Assembly (NCBI GenBank): GCA_032622095.1
Contig: CP136061.1
Location: forward strand, 192,268,369-192,332,368
Direction of reading: 5' to 3'
Origin: Siphonodentalium dalli
Lineage: Eukaryota > Mollusca > Scaphopoda > Gadilida > Siphonodentaliidae
Length of the DNA stretch: 64,000 nt
The notes below the pieces were generated by a model. That model worked only from the letters and a program-made list of their open reading frames with translations. It was not told the origin of the DNA and did not search any database. Below are positions 12,090 to 22,874 of the stretch, one piece after another. The stretch's first letter is position 1, and each line of letters begins with the position of its first letter. The position numbers were made by a program, and so were the translations under genes.

Positions 12090-13670
12090 GGCTGCCATCT
12101 TGGCGTCCACCATGTATCCAGTTGACCGATTTTGATCCTAATGGCTAGAATAGCCAAAGATTATGGTTCATCACAGTTCCATTTGAAAGTTCTGCCCATG
12201 TCCTTTCAAACATATGGCCAGAATCCCAAAAGCGGTTTTCGGCAAAATTCAATACTGCAACTTTATAAAGAATTTGTCATGCCCATTACATAAGGAACTG
12301 GGATAACCAGAATAGTTAATTGCCAGTTGATTCTCTAACATGTATAATAACCAAGTGAGTCACAATTTACTACCTTTCGAGATATATGTGAAAAATCTAC
12401 TTTTTACCCAATTTGGCAGCCATTTAGGAAGCCATCGTGAGCAATTTGGTCTATAAATACCTTAGTGTCACACATTTAAGATAGATCAAAACAATAAACA
12501 CCTTTCATACCAAACATAGTAACATTTTACTTTCGAAAAAAAATTGTGCAGACCTGACAAGTGAATGTTTTCCGATATTTATTTCAAGTTTGAGAGAGAA
12601 AATCCAATATATCTGGTAATGTCAGTGGTTAAAATAGTAACAATTAACCAAGGTGCATCATACATGTTAGTATTCAACGTATAGAAGGCAGAATAGCCAA
12701 TTTTATACATCAACCACAAAATGTAAGCGATTGCAGGGCCAGGGCAATATCTACCATTTTCCATATGTTGGAGGGCATTTTGAGCCAAAGTAATAATTTT
12801 GGTTGCAACGAGTTGCAACTTTCATGGGTAATTACATGCATTATTTACATTACACAGTTCTGGTCATTTCTTGTTAAAATATGACTAGAATCTCGATTGT
12901 GATTTTTTGTGAAATTTTGTATCACATTCTGTAACAAGACAGTCAATGCATGTGGGTCGCTCACCAGACTGTAAAGACTGAAAAGACTGGGACTCTGAAG
13001 ACTACAAGAGTCAGTATGTGACAATATCACTTAAGACTATTAGTTCTAAACATGGACATAGCTGGAGGTTCTCCGTTGAGCAGGGCTCTTCAACTTGAAA
13101 TTTATAATTGCACACCACTGACAAATATCCAACCTCTTACCTTTTAAAGAAGACAACCATACCACAGTACTAAAATCACAAAAATCATTTTGCACATCCC
13201 TCTTAGGTTGAATTTTACAACTGGTACCAGTACTTCAAACTCTCTCTCAAATGTTTGAAAATTACTAACCCCATAAAGTTAAAATTTGTGGCCAATTTGG
13301 TCCAACAGTTTAACCTGAAGTGGGAACATATGGACTGTTGGTATAAAAACATACATGTTGGAAAATAAAACCAAAACTATGAGAACAATTCTAACCTATT
13401 TTTTATGTGAGCATCTAATCTACAACAAATGTTATACCAGGCATGAAATTTTCAATATACCAGGCATGAAATTTTCAACTGTTTAAACTGGTCAAAACCC
13501 CACCCCTCTATACTCCTTCCCCATTGCCTCAAACGTTGCCCCCACCCAGGCTGCCTAGAAATCAATATTATTATACCAGTACCAAACAGGATAGAGTCCT
13601 GAGAGTTAAATCTCTTAGCTCTGCCCCTATTAGAACAAATGTGAATCTCCATCTATGAGATCCATTCATC
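12090..13670. repeat. Diverged repeat region related to 15820-17090
   Basis: Phrases such as ggctgccatcttgg, tcatttcttgtt-aaatatgactagaatc and gtgaaattttgta recur at 15820-17090. A short direct repeat (ataccaggcatgaaattttcaa) sits at about 13435-13480. No gene is seen. Confidence 0.4.
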
Positions 13671-13679
13671 TAGAGTATT

Positions 13680-15691
13680 ATCAATATACCCCCCCCCCCC
13701 CCCCATATTCAATAGGATATGATTTCACCTGGATAAGTGGTGGTTAAGAAAATAATATTGGAACAGCCAAGTCTGTATTTGATATGTCTGATCATTGCAG
13801 AATGAGGTCCCCAAAAGGTGAATTTCATGACACCATTCCCCAAGGTGGAATATCATCAACGAATTCACCCTCTGGGGACCTCATTTCCTAAAAATGACCC
13901 CATTTGAACAAATCTGAACCCGGTCACCCAAGGCCCATCCATACCAAATACAAGCTAATATAGGCTTAATGGTTCTTGAAAAGAAATTATTTTAAGATTT
14001 ACTATGGAGGGAAAGAGTTATGGCCCTAGCTTTGCACCTATTTGATCTGATGAACTTATTTGAACAAATCTGACTGTGAGTCACCTAGGGAACATGCACA
14101 CTGAGATACCGGTGTGCTACGACATCTCCCCCCCCCCCCTCCTGCGCAACTGGTTTTACCTAGTTATGGAGACGAAATAAAATGTTGATAGATGGATGGA
14201 TAGACATCCCAACAGACAGAAGGGTGGAAGGACCGCCTGACAGACAGAAGACAAAATCAAGCCAATATACACCCCAATGTTTCTTTGAAAAATCAGGGTA
14301 TGATTTCATCGGTATGAGCGAGCGTGGTTAAGAAAATAATATGCCAGCCAAGTCTGAATATAGTTTGTCTGACATTTGCAGAATGAGGTCCCCAAAAGGT
14401 GAATTTAATGACAATATTCTGCAAGGCGGGCTAGCATCACCAGATTCATCCTCAGTCTGATTAGGCCTCACCAGCCATGGGAAACATAGGAACAGATTGA
14501 AGTTCTACAGTTGAAGTTGGTAATGCACACCCATTGAGCACCTCAATTGTGCATTTTATCTTCTGAAAATTAGGAGGACATAGAAACTGAACAGAAGGGA
14601 ACAAGTCAAAAATTAACTAAAACTAAATTTCATACTTAAGATACTTCTAAGAAGATGATGCCTAATCAGAATTAAGTCCATGGAGGGTGTATTTGGTGAT
14701 GCTAGCCTGCTGTACAGGGTAGCAACACTAAATTCACCCTCTGGGGACCTCATTCTGCAAATGTCAGACACACTAAATTCAGGGAGTTTGTTTAAAATTG
14801 CTAGCAGTTACAATGTTTACACAAGCTGCAAGATGACATATTATTCTAATCTAGATTAATGACCTGTGACATGTGTCTCTCTCCATCTATCCACAAAGAT
14901 ATATCTGCAACTTTAATAGAACAGGTATTAAGTGGAAGCTGGAGATTTGGAAGGGATGTTGGTTTGGGTGCAGTCCACTGCAGGGTGGGGGTGGGTGGGG
15001 ATGGGGTGGGGTGGGTCTGGGCCATGTGGGAGGGGGATGGGTAAAGGAATATTTCTGTAAATTCAGAAGATTAATGTTTCATAACTCTGCAGATGTTATA
15101 ATGGTGTCACTTTTTTTCAAAATTTTATAAAAGTGATTAAAAAATAATTTTTTTGTTTGTTAAATTTAGTAAGGTGAAAATTCCAAAAATCCGAATTTTT
15201 TGTTTAGTTATGTCACTGGCTCCGCCCACATTCAACCCAGTGACCTCATTTGAACAAATCTGAATAACAGCCCTCCCAAGGACCCTTTATACCAAATATG
15301 AACCCATTCTGCCCAATGAAATTTGAGAAGAAGTCGTTGTAAGAATTACAGAGTTATGGCCCTGGCTTCGCAACTATTTAACCCACTGTCCTCATTTGAA
15401 CAAATCTGAATGATATCCACCTAGGGAACATCCACACCAAATATGAACGCATTCGGTTTTATGGTTCCAGAGGAGAAGATGATCAAATAATTGTTGACGG
15501 ATGGACGGACGGACGCACTGGCCAGAGTATACTTGTGGGATGACCGCACATACCTATGAATACTTGTGGGATGCGATCTTTTGTTTGAGTAAATTATGGG
15601 GTGCAACCCACAACTGACGATTTTTTAAAGAGCGCATTTTTAAAGAGCGATGACTATAGCTCCACCGGAGACTTCGTCTCAGGTGAGCTAA
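13680..15691 (+). mobile_element. Helitron-like non-autonomous element, hairpin plus CTAA end
   Basis: The right end has a hairpin (GAGAC-TTC-GTCTC, 15668-15680), seven bases, then CTAA at 15688-15691, which is the layout of a Helitron 3' end. Upstream lie a gacggatggacggacgg tract and diverged core repeats with gaggtccccaaaaggtgaattt, aatttgttcaaatctga-type and gttatggccctgg phrases. Reverse-oriented relatives occupy 52967-56580. There is no Rep/helicase frame. Confidence 0.55.
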
Positions 15692-15819
15692 AAACGAATT
15701 GTTGATGGATCGGAAGGGGATAGGGCCCCAAGAATTGCATATTTCATTGCTCCAATGATCAGTTAACATAAAAAATAAAGTGATAATTCTCAACCATTTC
15801 CAAGCAGCAGAAACTGAGC

Positions 15820-17090
15820 TAGAAGATATTAGTGAAAAACTTCATATTTTCCAATTCCGGTGGTCATTTTGTTGGCCATCTTACACGGGAAGTTCTAATT
15901 TTGCCCTATGAAGGTGGCATAATGTCTTAGCTTTATATAGAGAGTAATCAATTGGTTCCGAGAATGACGTTCAATAATTCACGAGAGGCGAGAGACGGCG
16001 GTAAGAAACCAACAACACTGGTGCGCTTTAGCGCACGAGTTTCTTACCCAAACGTCTCTCGCCCCAAGTGAATTTATTGAACGTAATTCTCTGAACTAAT
16101 TGATTACTCTATTTATTACACTTCTGCATTCAATTTGGTTCGCCAAATATGATTAAAACACACAAAATTAATGCAGATGAACGTCCAGATGTGGAGAAAG
16201 ATCAACCATCGACAATTTAGTTTAGATTAGTAAGCGACGTAACGTAAGTGACGTCACGGGAAATGACATAATTCACTAGTGACATTGGATCAAACTGACT
16301 TAGATTCTAGTCGGGGGGAAACGGAGGCCATGATGGGCGCCATCTTGCTGGTGTCTACACGGCCATATTTGTTTAGTGCGAACATCGCTTAAAAGTTGAG
16401 GGACATAATAAGGAAGGAAGAAAATGAGTGGCGTGATATTAAGTCCTGGTGATGCAGGGGTACCCTATCAGCTCCCGGACTTTACCAAATATTCATGACT
16501 GAAAGTTATGGAGATTCACAACTATCCAGTTTTTTACCAATAATAGAACGCGGTATAAATTTCACCAAAAATCACCATTGGAATTCTAGTCATTTTTCAA
16601 CAAGAAATGAGGTAAAGTGACTATTTTGGTTCCATTGAGTTGGAATATTAATAAGTAATACATTGCACAGTTCTACTCATTTCTTGTTGAAATATGACTA
16701 GAATCCCAATAGTGATATTATATAGTGAAATTTTATATTAGAAAAAAAGGCCATTTTTTCCCACCTCCGGCGGCCATTTTGGCTGCCATTTTAAACGGGA
16801 AGTCCCAATTTTACCCTAGAAAAGTGGGACTATATCTTAGCTCCCCAAAATAAATATATACATTTGTATACATATGATAAGATTTTCTCACTATAATTTG
16901 CATCAAACGCACTTAGGGACCAGTCTGAAAAGGGGACTGCCATGTTGGACACAATCTGCCTGGTGTCTACACGGCCAATTGTTTCGTGTCAATATTGTTT
17001 AAAAGTTGAAGAACATAATAAGGAAGGAAATGAGTGGGTGAAGTTTAATGATGGGGGTGCAGGTGTACCATATCAGGTCCTAGACTATAT
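15820..17090. repeat. Tandem-like duplicated region
   Basis: The blocks at about 16310-16490 and 16915-17085 share ctggtgtctacacggcca, aaaagttga, gacataataaggaaggaa and gatg-ggggta. The blocks at about 15845-15925 and 16760-16850 share a ggccatttt and cgggaagt-c-aatttt phrase. The MITE at 15937-16112 is inserted in it. Confidence 0.5.
15937..16112. mobile_element. Hairpin MITE with about 70-bp inverted arms
   Basis: The left arm (atagagagtaatcaattggtt, gaatgacgttcaataattcac, gcgagagacg, gtaagaaac) is mirrored by the right arm (gtttcttac, cgtctctcgc, gtgaatttattgaacgt, attgattactctat). The centre contains gtgcgctttagcgcac, itself a short hairpin. The flanks suggest a small AT-rich target duplication, but its length is ambiguous. 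Confidence 0.75.
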
Positions 17091-17099
17091 AACTGCGGT

Positions 17100-18180
17100 T
17101 GAATGGAAAAAATTCGTGTAAAGTTTTCACAAAATGTCGATTTTTCACAAATTACGAAATTTGTACAATGCAACACCCGACATCAATTATTTCATCATAT
17201 TTGTTTCGGCAATACATAATTGCCAAATTAAGCTCAAAAGGGGCAATTTCAGACAGATTTAATTTGTGATTATTTAAATATTTCATGATAACGTATTTTC
17301 AATCAGTTGGGGGGTGTTGTAAATTTACTCACACTAATTGGATCAAATATAACTTTCCCATTAATTTCATATATCAGATTGAAGGGGTAGTTCGTATGCA
17401 ATTTGTTTATGTATGTGACGATTGAATATATCAAACATGACTCAATCCACGGTAATTAAAAGGAAGCACTCGAACATTAATTTCACAACATTTACGACAT
17501 TTTTACACATAAACCTTTACTGGTTGAACCGTTCATATATATCTCGACGAAAACTGGCGATAACAGTCTCATATTATATCAGGGCAATATACGAGGTACA
17601 CGTACATTAGGTACATAATTTGCAACCATTGTTGGGTTTGATATATATTGCTGGAAGCAAATTTCATAAAAACGTAATTTTACCTGATTTTACGGACGCC
17701 GAAATTTTGTTGTATACTCAGGTATACACGATCTTTTCCAAGTGCGCAATGTGATAACAAATCGAATAAATTGGTCCCAACTTGTTCTGATACCGCGAGG
17801 TCGTGTCACATTTTTGGACCAAATCCGCTTTACTGGTCCCTTGATCACAAAACTGAAAACGGTGAGACCGTGCATGAGAGTGACCAATTCAACCGAACTT
17901 CAAGGCACAATTCAGTCCCTGTGCTGTATGCTGATCTGGGCACTGGGGTGGCAACACGTGCACATAATTTGAGGAAATCGCTCATTTTGTATTATCGGTA
18001 ATTACAACTCATTTTGCATTATTCTGAGAAACCGTTCGAACTTTCCACATTCTTTGGACCTCAGCAATGTTATAATAATTTCCATGATAATTTCGGGATT
18101 ATTGCAACCTGCATGATTGTGTAGGCATAACTTTATAATATCGTGCAAAAAAATTAGCCATGCAACTGCAGTGTGTGATA
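17100..18180. other. Intergenic, no gene recognised
   Basis: Two overlapping frames near 17742-18001 show no family resemblance, splice context or codon bias, and I regard them as chance. No repeat boundary was recognised. Confidence 0.4.
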
Positions 18181-21100
18181 TCTCATATATATTTTGAAGA
18201 CCTCTGTCTGTTTGTTTGTCTGTCTGTCTGTCTGTATGTTTGTCTGTATGTTTGTCATTAATACAAATCTACGATTCTCGACCGATCGGGACGAAACTTG
18301 GTACGTGTGTGTAGTATGACCAGGCGGTGGACGTTGTCGTATTGGCGAGCCCGTGCGACGCCCGTGCAGCGCATGCGCATACGAGATCTCGGAAACGGGT
18401 GGAGCTATCGACTTGAAATTTGGTATGTGAATGTATCTTGCCCCGGATACGAATTTTATCGGGTCGCCGATCTCGTGCGACGCCAGCTTCGCGCATGCAC
18501 AGACGAGATCTCGGAAACGGGTGGAGCTATCGACTTGAAATTTGGTATGTGAATGTATCTTGCCCCGGATACGAATTTTATCGGGTCGCCGAGCCCGTGC
18601 GACGCCAGCTTCGCGCATGCGCAGACCAGATCTCGGAAACGGGTGGAGCTAACGACTTGAAATTTGGTTTTTGAATAGCCCGGATGAATAGCCCGGACAA
18701 CGTCGGGCTCATCGGCTAGTCTATTATATATTTTGGAAGATCTGTGTGTGGGTGTGTCTGCGTGTGTGTGTGATCGCGATGGACTCGAAAACGGCCTAGC
18801 CGATTTCGATGAAACTTCGTATGTGAGGGTACTATCGGTCGGGAAGTGGCATAGGCATATTAATTTTCAGATCCGAGGTCAACTTTTCTTTCACGTGCCG
18901 AGGTCAAATCTGTTTTACGCTGTGTTACGGGACTTTCATTTGAGTTCGGTGCTTACAAATCGATTCGAAACAGCGCGAATAATAAAATGCCAGAGAATCT
19001 TTCGTGTTTCCTCTTTCCAACGATATATAATGCGTATGTATCCGTTTTAGTTATCTGCCTCAATTATCAAGAAGAAGTGGTACTATCTTCCATCAGGACA
19101 AAAACAATGCGTAACTTCTATGACGTCGTTAGAGGTCATAACTTTAGATCACGTTAACGCTTAACCGGCCGATGCATTTGACTGTTTCAGACGTCTTGGC
19201 GATATCTCGGGCACCGATGGTAATTTATCTTTACGTTGAAACTTGATAATTAATGAGCGTGTGTATATGAGGCGCGTTTATATACTTGACTGGAAATCAA
19301 ATCGGGTTAAACTGGCGGATTTTTACGGACGAAATTTGATGCATATGGTATCTCGGTAACCGTTGGGCCGATTTCCCGGTATCCGCTGGGCCGATTTCCA
19401 CCATTTTTGGGGTGTTGGTGTTTGACCCCACCTGACCTTGACCTTCAAAATGGTCAATTCAAGGTAAAAGCCCGGACGAAGTCGGGTCACCTTCTAGTCT
19501 CATATATATTTTGAAGACCTCTGTCTGTCTCGGGTCACCTTCTAGTCTATTATATATTTGGAAGATCTGTCTGTCTGTGTGTCTGTCTGTGTGTTCGCGA
19601 TGGACTCGAAAACGGCCGAACCGATTTCGATGAAACTTGGTATGTGGGGGTATTTTCGGCCGGGAACTGGCATAGGCCTACTAATTTGCCCGCGCGACGT
19701 GCCTTGACTTTGAAATCGGGTAATTTCAAGGTCAAACGCCCGAATATCACGGGATTTCGATGAAACTTGGTATGTGGGGGTACTTTCTTATGGAGAGTCT
19801 CATAAGCATATTCATTTGCCCGTGCGACGTGACCTTGACATCGGGTAACTTCAAGGTCAAACGCCCGAATATCACGGGATTTCGATGAAACTTGGTATGT
19901 GGGGGTACCTTCATATGGGGAGTCTCATAAGCATATTCATTTGCCCGTGCGACGTGACCTTGACCTTGAAATCGGGTCAATTCAAGGTCAAATCGCCAAT
20001 TTTGATGGGATTTTGTGGGGGTATTTTCGGCCGGGGGGTGGCATGGGCCTATTAATTTGTCCGTGCAGCGTGACCTTGACCTTGAAATCGGGTCATTTCA
20101 AGGTCAAATGCCCGAATATCACGGGATTTCGATGAAACTTGGTACGTGGGGGTACATTCGGTCGAGGAGTGGCATAGGCCTATTAATTTGCCCGTGCGAC
20201 GTGACCTTGACCATGAAATCGGGTCATTTCAAGGTCAAACGCCCGAATATCACGGGATTTCGATGAAACTTGGTATTTGGGAGTACCTTCATATGGGGAG
20301 TCTCATAAGCATATTCATTTGCCCGTGCGACGTGACCTTGACCTTGAAATCGGGTTAATTCAAGGTCAAATCGCCAATTTTGATGGGATTTTGACGAAAT
20401 TTGATACGTAGGGTTACTTTTGTCCACTGAGTGTATTGGACGGGTCGAGTCGTGACCCCGACCTGACCTTGACCTTCAAAATTATCAATTCGAGGTCAAA
20501 TCGGGTAAAACCGGATGGATTTCGACGGGTACTTTTGTCGGGTACTTTTGTCCGGTCAGTGTTTTGGACGGGTCAAATCGTTACCCCACTTGACTTTCAC
20601 CTTCAAAATGGTAAATTTTTGGTCAAGTAAATTTTTGGTCAAAGCCCGGACGAAGTCGGGTCACCTTCTAGTCTATTATATATTTTGGAAGATCTGTCTG
20701 TATGTGTGTTCGCGATGAACTCGAAAACGGCCGAACCGATTTCGATGAAACTTGGTATGTGGGGGTATTCTCGGCCGGCGGGTGGCATGGGCCTATTAAT
20801 TTGTCCGTGCGACGTGACATTGACCTTGAAATCGGGTCATTTCAAGGTCAAACGCCCGAATATTACGGGATTTCGATTAAACTTGGTATGTGGGGGTACT
20901 TTCTTATGGCGAGTCTCATAAGCATATTCATTTGCCCGTGCGACGTGACCTTGAAATCGGGTAACATCAAGGTCAAATCGCCAATTTTGATGGGATTTCG
21001 ACGAAATTTGATACGTGGGGTTAGTTTTGTCCACTGATTGTTTTGGCGGGTCCAATCGTGACCCCGACCAGACCTTGACCTTCAAAATGATCAATTCAAG

Positions 21101-21590
21101 GTCAAATCGGGTAAAACCGGATGGATTTCGACGGGCACGTTTGTCGGGTACTTTTGTACGGGCAGTGTTTTTGGACTGGTCAAATCGTGAACCCACTTGA
21201 CCTTGACCTTCAAAATTGACAATTCAAGGTCAAAGCCCGGACGAAGTCGGGTCACCTTCTGGTCTATTATATATTTTGGAAGATCTGTGTGTGTGTGTGT
21301 CTGTGTGTTCGTGATGAACTCGAAAACGGCCGAGCCAATTTCGATGAAACTTCGTATGTGGAGGTATTTTCGACCGGGGGTGGCATGGGCCTATTAATTT
21401 GTCCGTGCGACGTGACCTTGACATTGAAATCGGGTAATTTCAAGGTCAAACGCCCGAATATCACGGGATTTCGATGACACTTGGTATGTGGGGGTACCTA
21501 AGGCCGGGGAGTGGCATAAACCTATTCATTAGTCCGTGCGATGTGACCTTGACCTTGAAATCGGGTCATTTCAAGGTCAAACGCCCGAAT
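18181..21590 (+). mobile_element. Head-to-tail chain of Helitron-like (HINE/pearl-type) units
   Basis: Units begin TCTATTATATATTTTGGAAG or TCTCATATATATTTTGAAG and carry a GTCT/GTGT microsatellite and core repeats. They end with a hairpin (CCCGGAC-GAA-GTCGGG), seven bases and CTAG, with the next unit starting at once. Boundaries read: 18181-18719, 18720-19497, 19498-19545 (48-bp deletion form), 19546-20671, 20672-21262 (ends CTGG), then a unit cut at about 21590. Cores in the later units repeat about every 125-132 bp. No Rep/helicase is present. The Helitron signature (TC start, hairpin, CTRR end) is seen directly, and the HINE/pearl assignment is by analogy. Confidence 0.7.
18300..18680 (+). 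repeat. Core repeats of the first Helitron-like unit, about 120-bp period
   Basis: Three copies share gagatctcggaaacgggtgg, agcta-cgacttgaaatttgg and a cgcgcatgc-caga block. They differ from the cores of the following units, so the chain joins two related families. Open frames here on both strands are by-products of the repeat. Confidence 0.65.
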
Positions 21591-21632
21591 ATCAGATCAT
21601 CGACGTATATTGTATTATATTAATATAGATCG

Positions 21633-22464
21633 ATGATCAGACGGTCTTAAATTACTTTTTCCTTGGCTTCGCGGGGGGGGGGGGTAAAATTATTTGATTC
21701 GAGTCGAGGTTAACCCACACATCAAACCTCAGAGTGATCAGATATCGATGTTTGAAGTTTGTTATTTCTCGAGATGTGTAACAATATGTAGCCCAGAAAC
21801 GCATGGTCAAACGGAGGGTCTCGGACAAAATGCGGGATGAAGATTGATAACTCTAAAATCAAGTGGTATAATACAGCTGGTATAATACGGTAAAATTTCG
21901 TGATACTTTATATTGATAATACGGCCATATTTGTTGAACAAAATGTTGATAAATAACAAGTTTTGGGAAATTTTATGCCATATTTGACAGTGGTTACCAT
22001 TATTTTGTTGCAATAAATCGATATTGATCACTAAAGCATATTTTGAAGAATTTTGTTGTTGTATGTTGATGATATGGGCACCGTCTGATCGGTTTGAGTA
22101 CCTAAGATATAGAGTTATTCCTCCTCCATTGAAAATAATACACTTTGTACTGCAAACTGGATGACAATACACGTTGGGTAGCGCAACAAAAACAACATGT
22201 TGACAGTTTATTACACCGGATAAGTTGATAATAGAATGTTTTGGAGCTTCCTCTTTCAAATGGTATATAATATGGCCTTTATTTTATATAATGTGACCTG
22301 AGGGTTAAGTGGGCCTTTAATGTATAGACCCATTACCAGATAATTACGGTGTCGTAAAGTATGAAAGTTTCTACTTCTTGGTTATCAAATTTTAACATTC
22401 TGATCAATGACTTGTCTCATTGATGAGAATAGGCTTATAATATAGTTAGGTCAAACTTATTCTG
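21633..22464. repeat. Segmental duplication, copy 1 (copy 2 at 26005-26836)
   Basis: From tgatcagacggtcttaaatt to ggtcaaacttattct this segment matches 26005-26836 in the same orientation with only scattered differences. It includes the right part of a TTAA-flanked element (right end at 22316, TTAA 22317-22320) and about 145 bp of unique flank beyond it, so it is a copied genomic segment rather than two transposon insertions. The left part of the element is missing here. Confidence 0.8.
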
Positions 22465-22619
22465 TGGAATTTACTTTGGTATCCTATTTTATAGCCTATC
22501 TATCAATTAAATAGCAGTAAATGTCATCAAGTTGTCGATTCGAAGAAATTAATCGACATAACTGGACAGAAAGTGTTTAATTTCATTGAAACGAGCTTTG
22601 TTGTGATTAATGTTAAGTC

Positions 22620-22764
22620 TCCATAAAATGATGTCTCCCATACAGTCACGTGACTACAAATTTCGTAAGATCGGAAAAGCAAGAAGCGCGTACATCCGGG
22701 ATCTTGTGACGCGCACATACTACTGGAGGGAGGTCGCCATTTTTGCTCGACGAAGTCTAAAGAA
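22620..22764 (+). promoter_or_regulatory. SPS promoter and untranslated exon 1
   Basis: An E-box palindrome (agtcacgtgact) lies at about 22645. A relatively GC-rich stretch with ggtcgccattttt (YY1-like GCCAT core) follows at about 22731. A donor, gaa|gtgagt, lies at 22765. The next acceptor (ttatattttcag) ends at 22861, so a non-coding first exon ending at 22764 and an intron of 97 bp are inferred. No TATA box is evident. The transcription start is not resolved. Confidence 0.5.
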
Positions 22765-22874
22765 GTGAGTTGAAAATACCCGCATTTGACCATTTTAAAT
22801 TTTATTTGGATCTTCGAAATTACAGCAAACGGTATTGAATATGTTCACGTTATATTTTCAGATCAATCATACCA

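Noticed and set aside
17742-18001. Two overlapping 76-codon frames
   Set aside because: There is no homology, splice context or repeat of the frame elsewhere. Chance open frames.
18205-18256. GTCT tract as a CRISPR-like or telomeric array
   Set aside because: It is a simple microsatellite inside a Helitron-like unit. No spaced direct repeats are present.
18154-21477. Many 60-150 codon frames on both strands
   Set aside because: They follow the tandem core repeats of Helitron-like units. Repeated peptides such as GMWGYF or CPCDVTLTLKSG mirror DNA periodicity, not a protein.
21807-22259. 150-codon minus-strand frame (and its copy at 26370-26630)
   Set aside because: It lies inside a TTAA element and is broken by small indels in the duplicate, so it is not under coding constraint.
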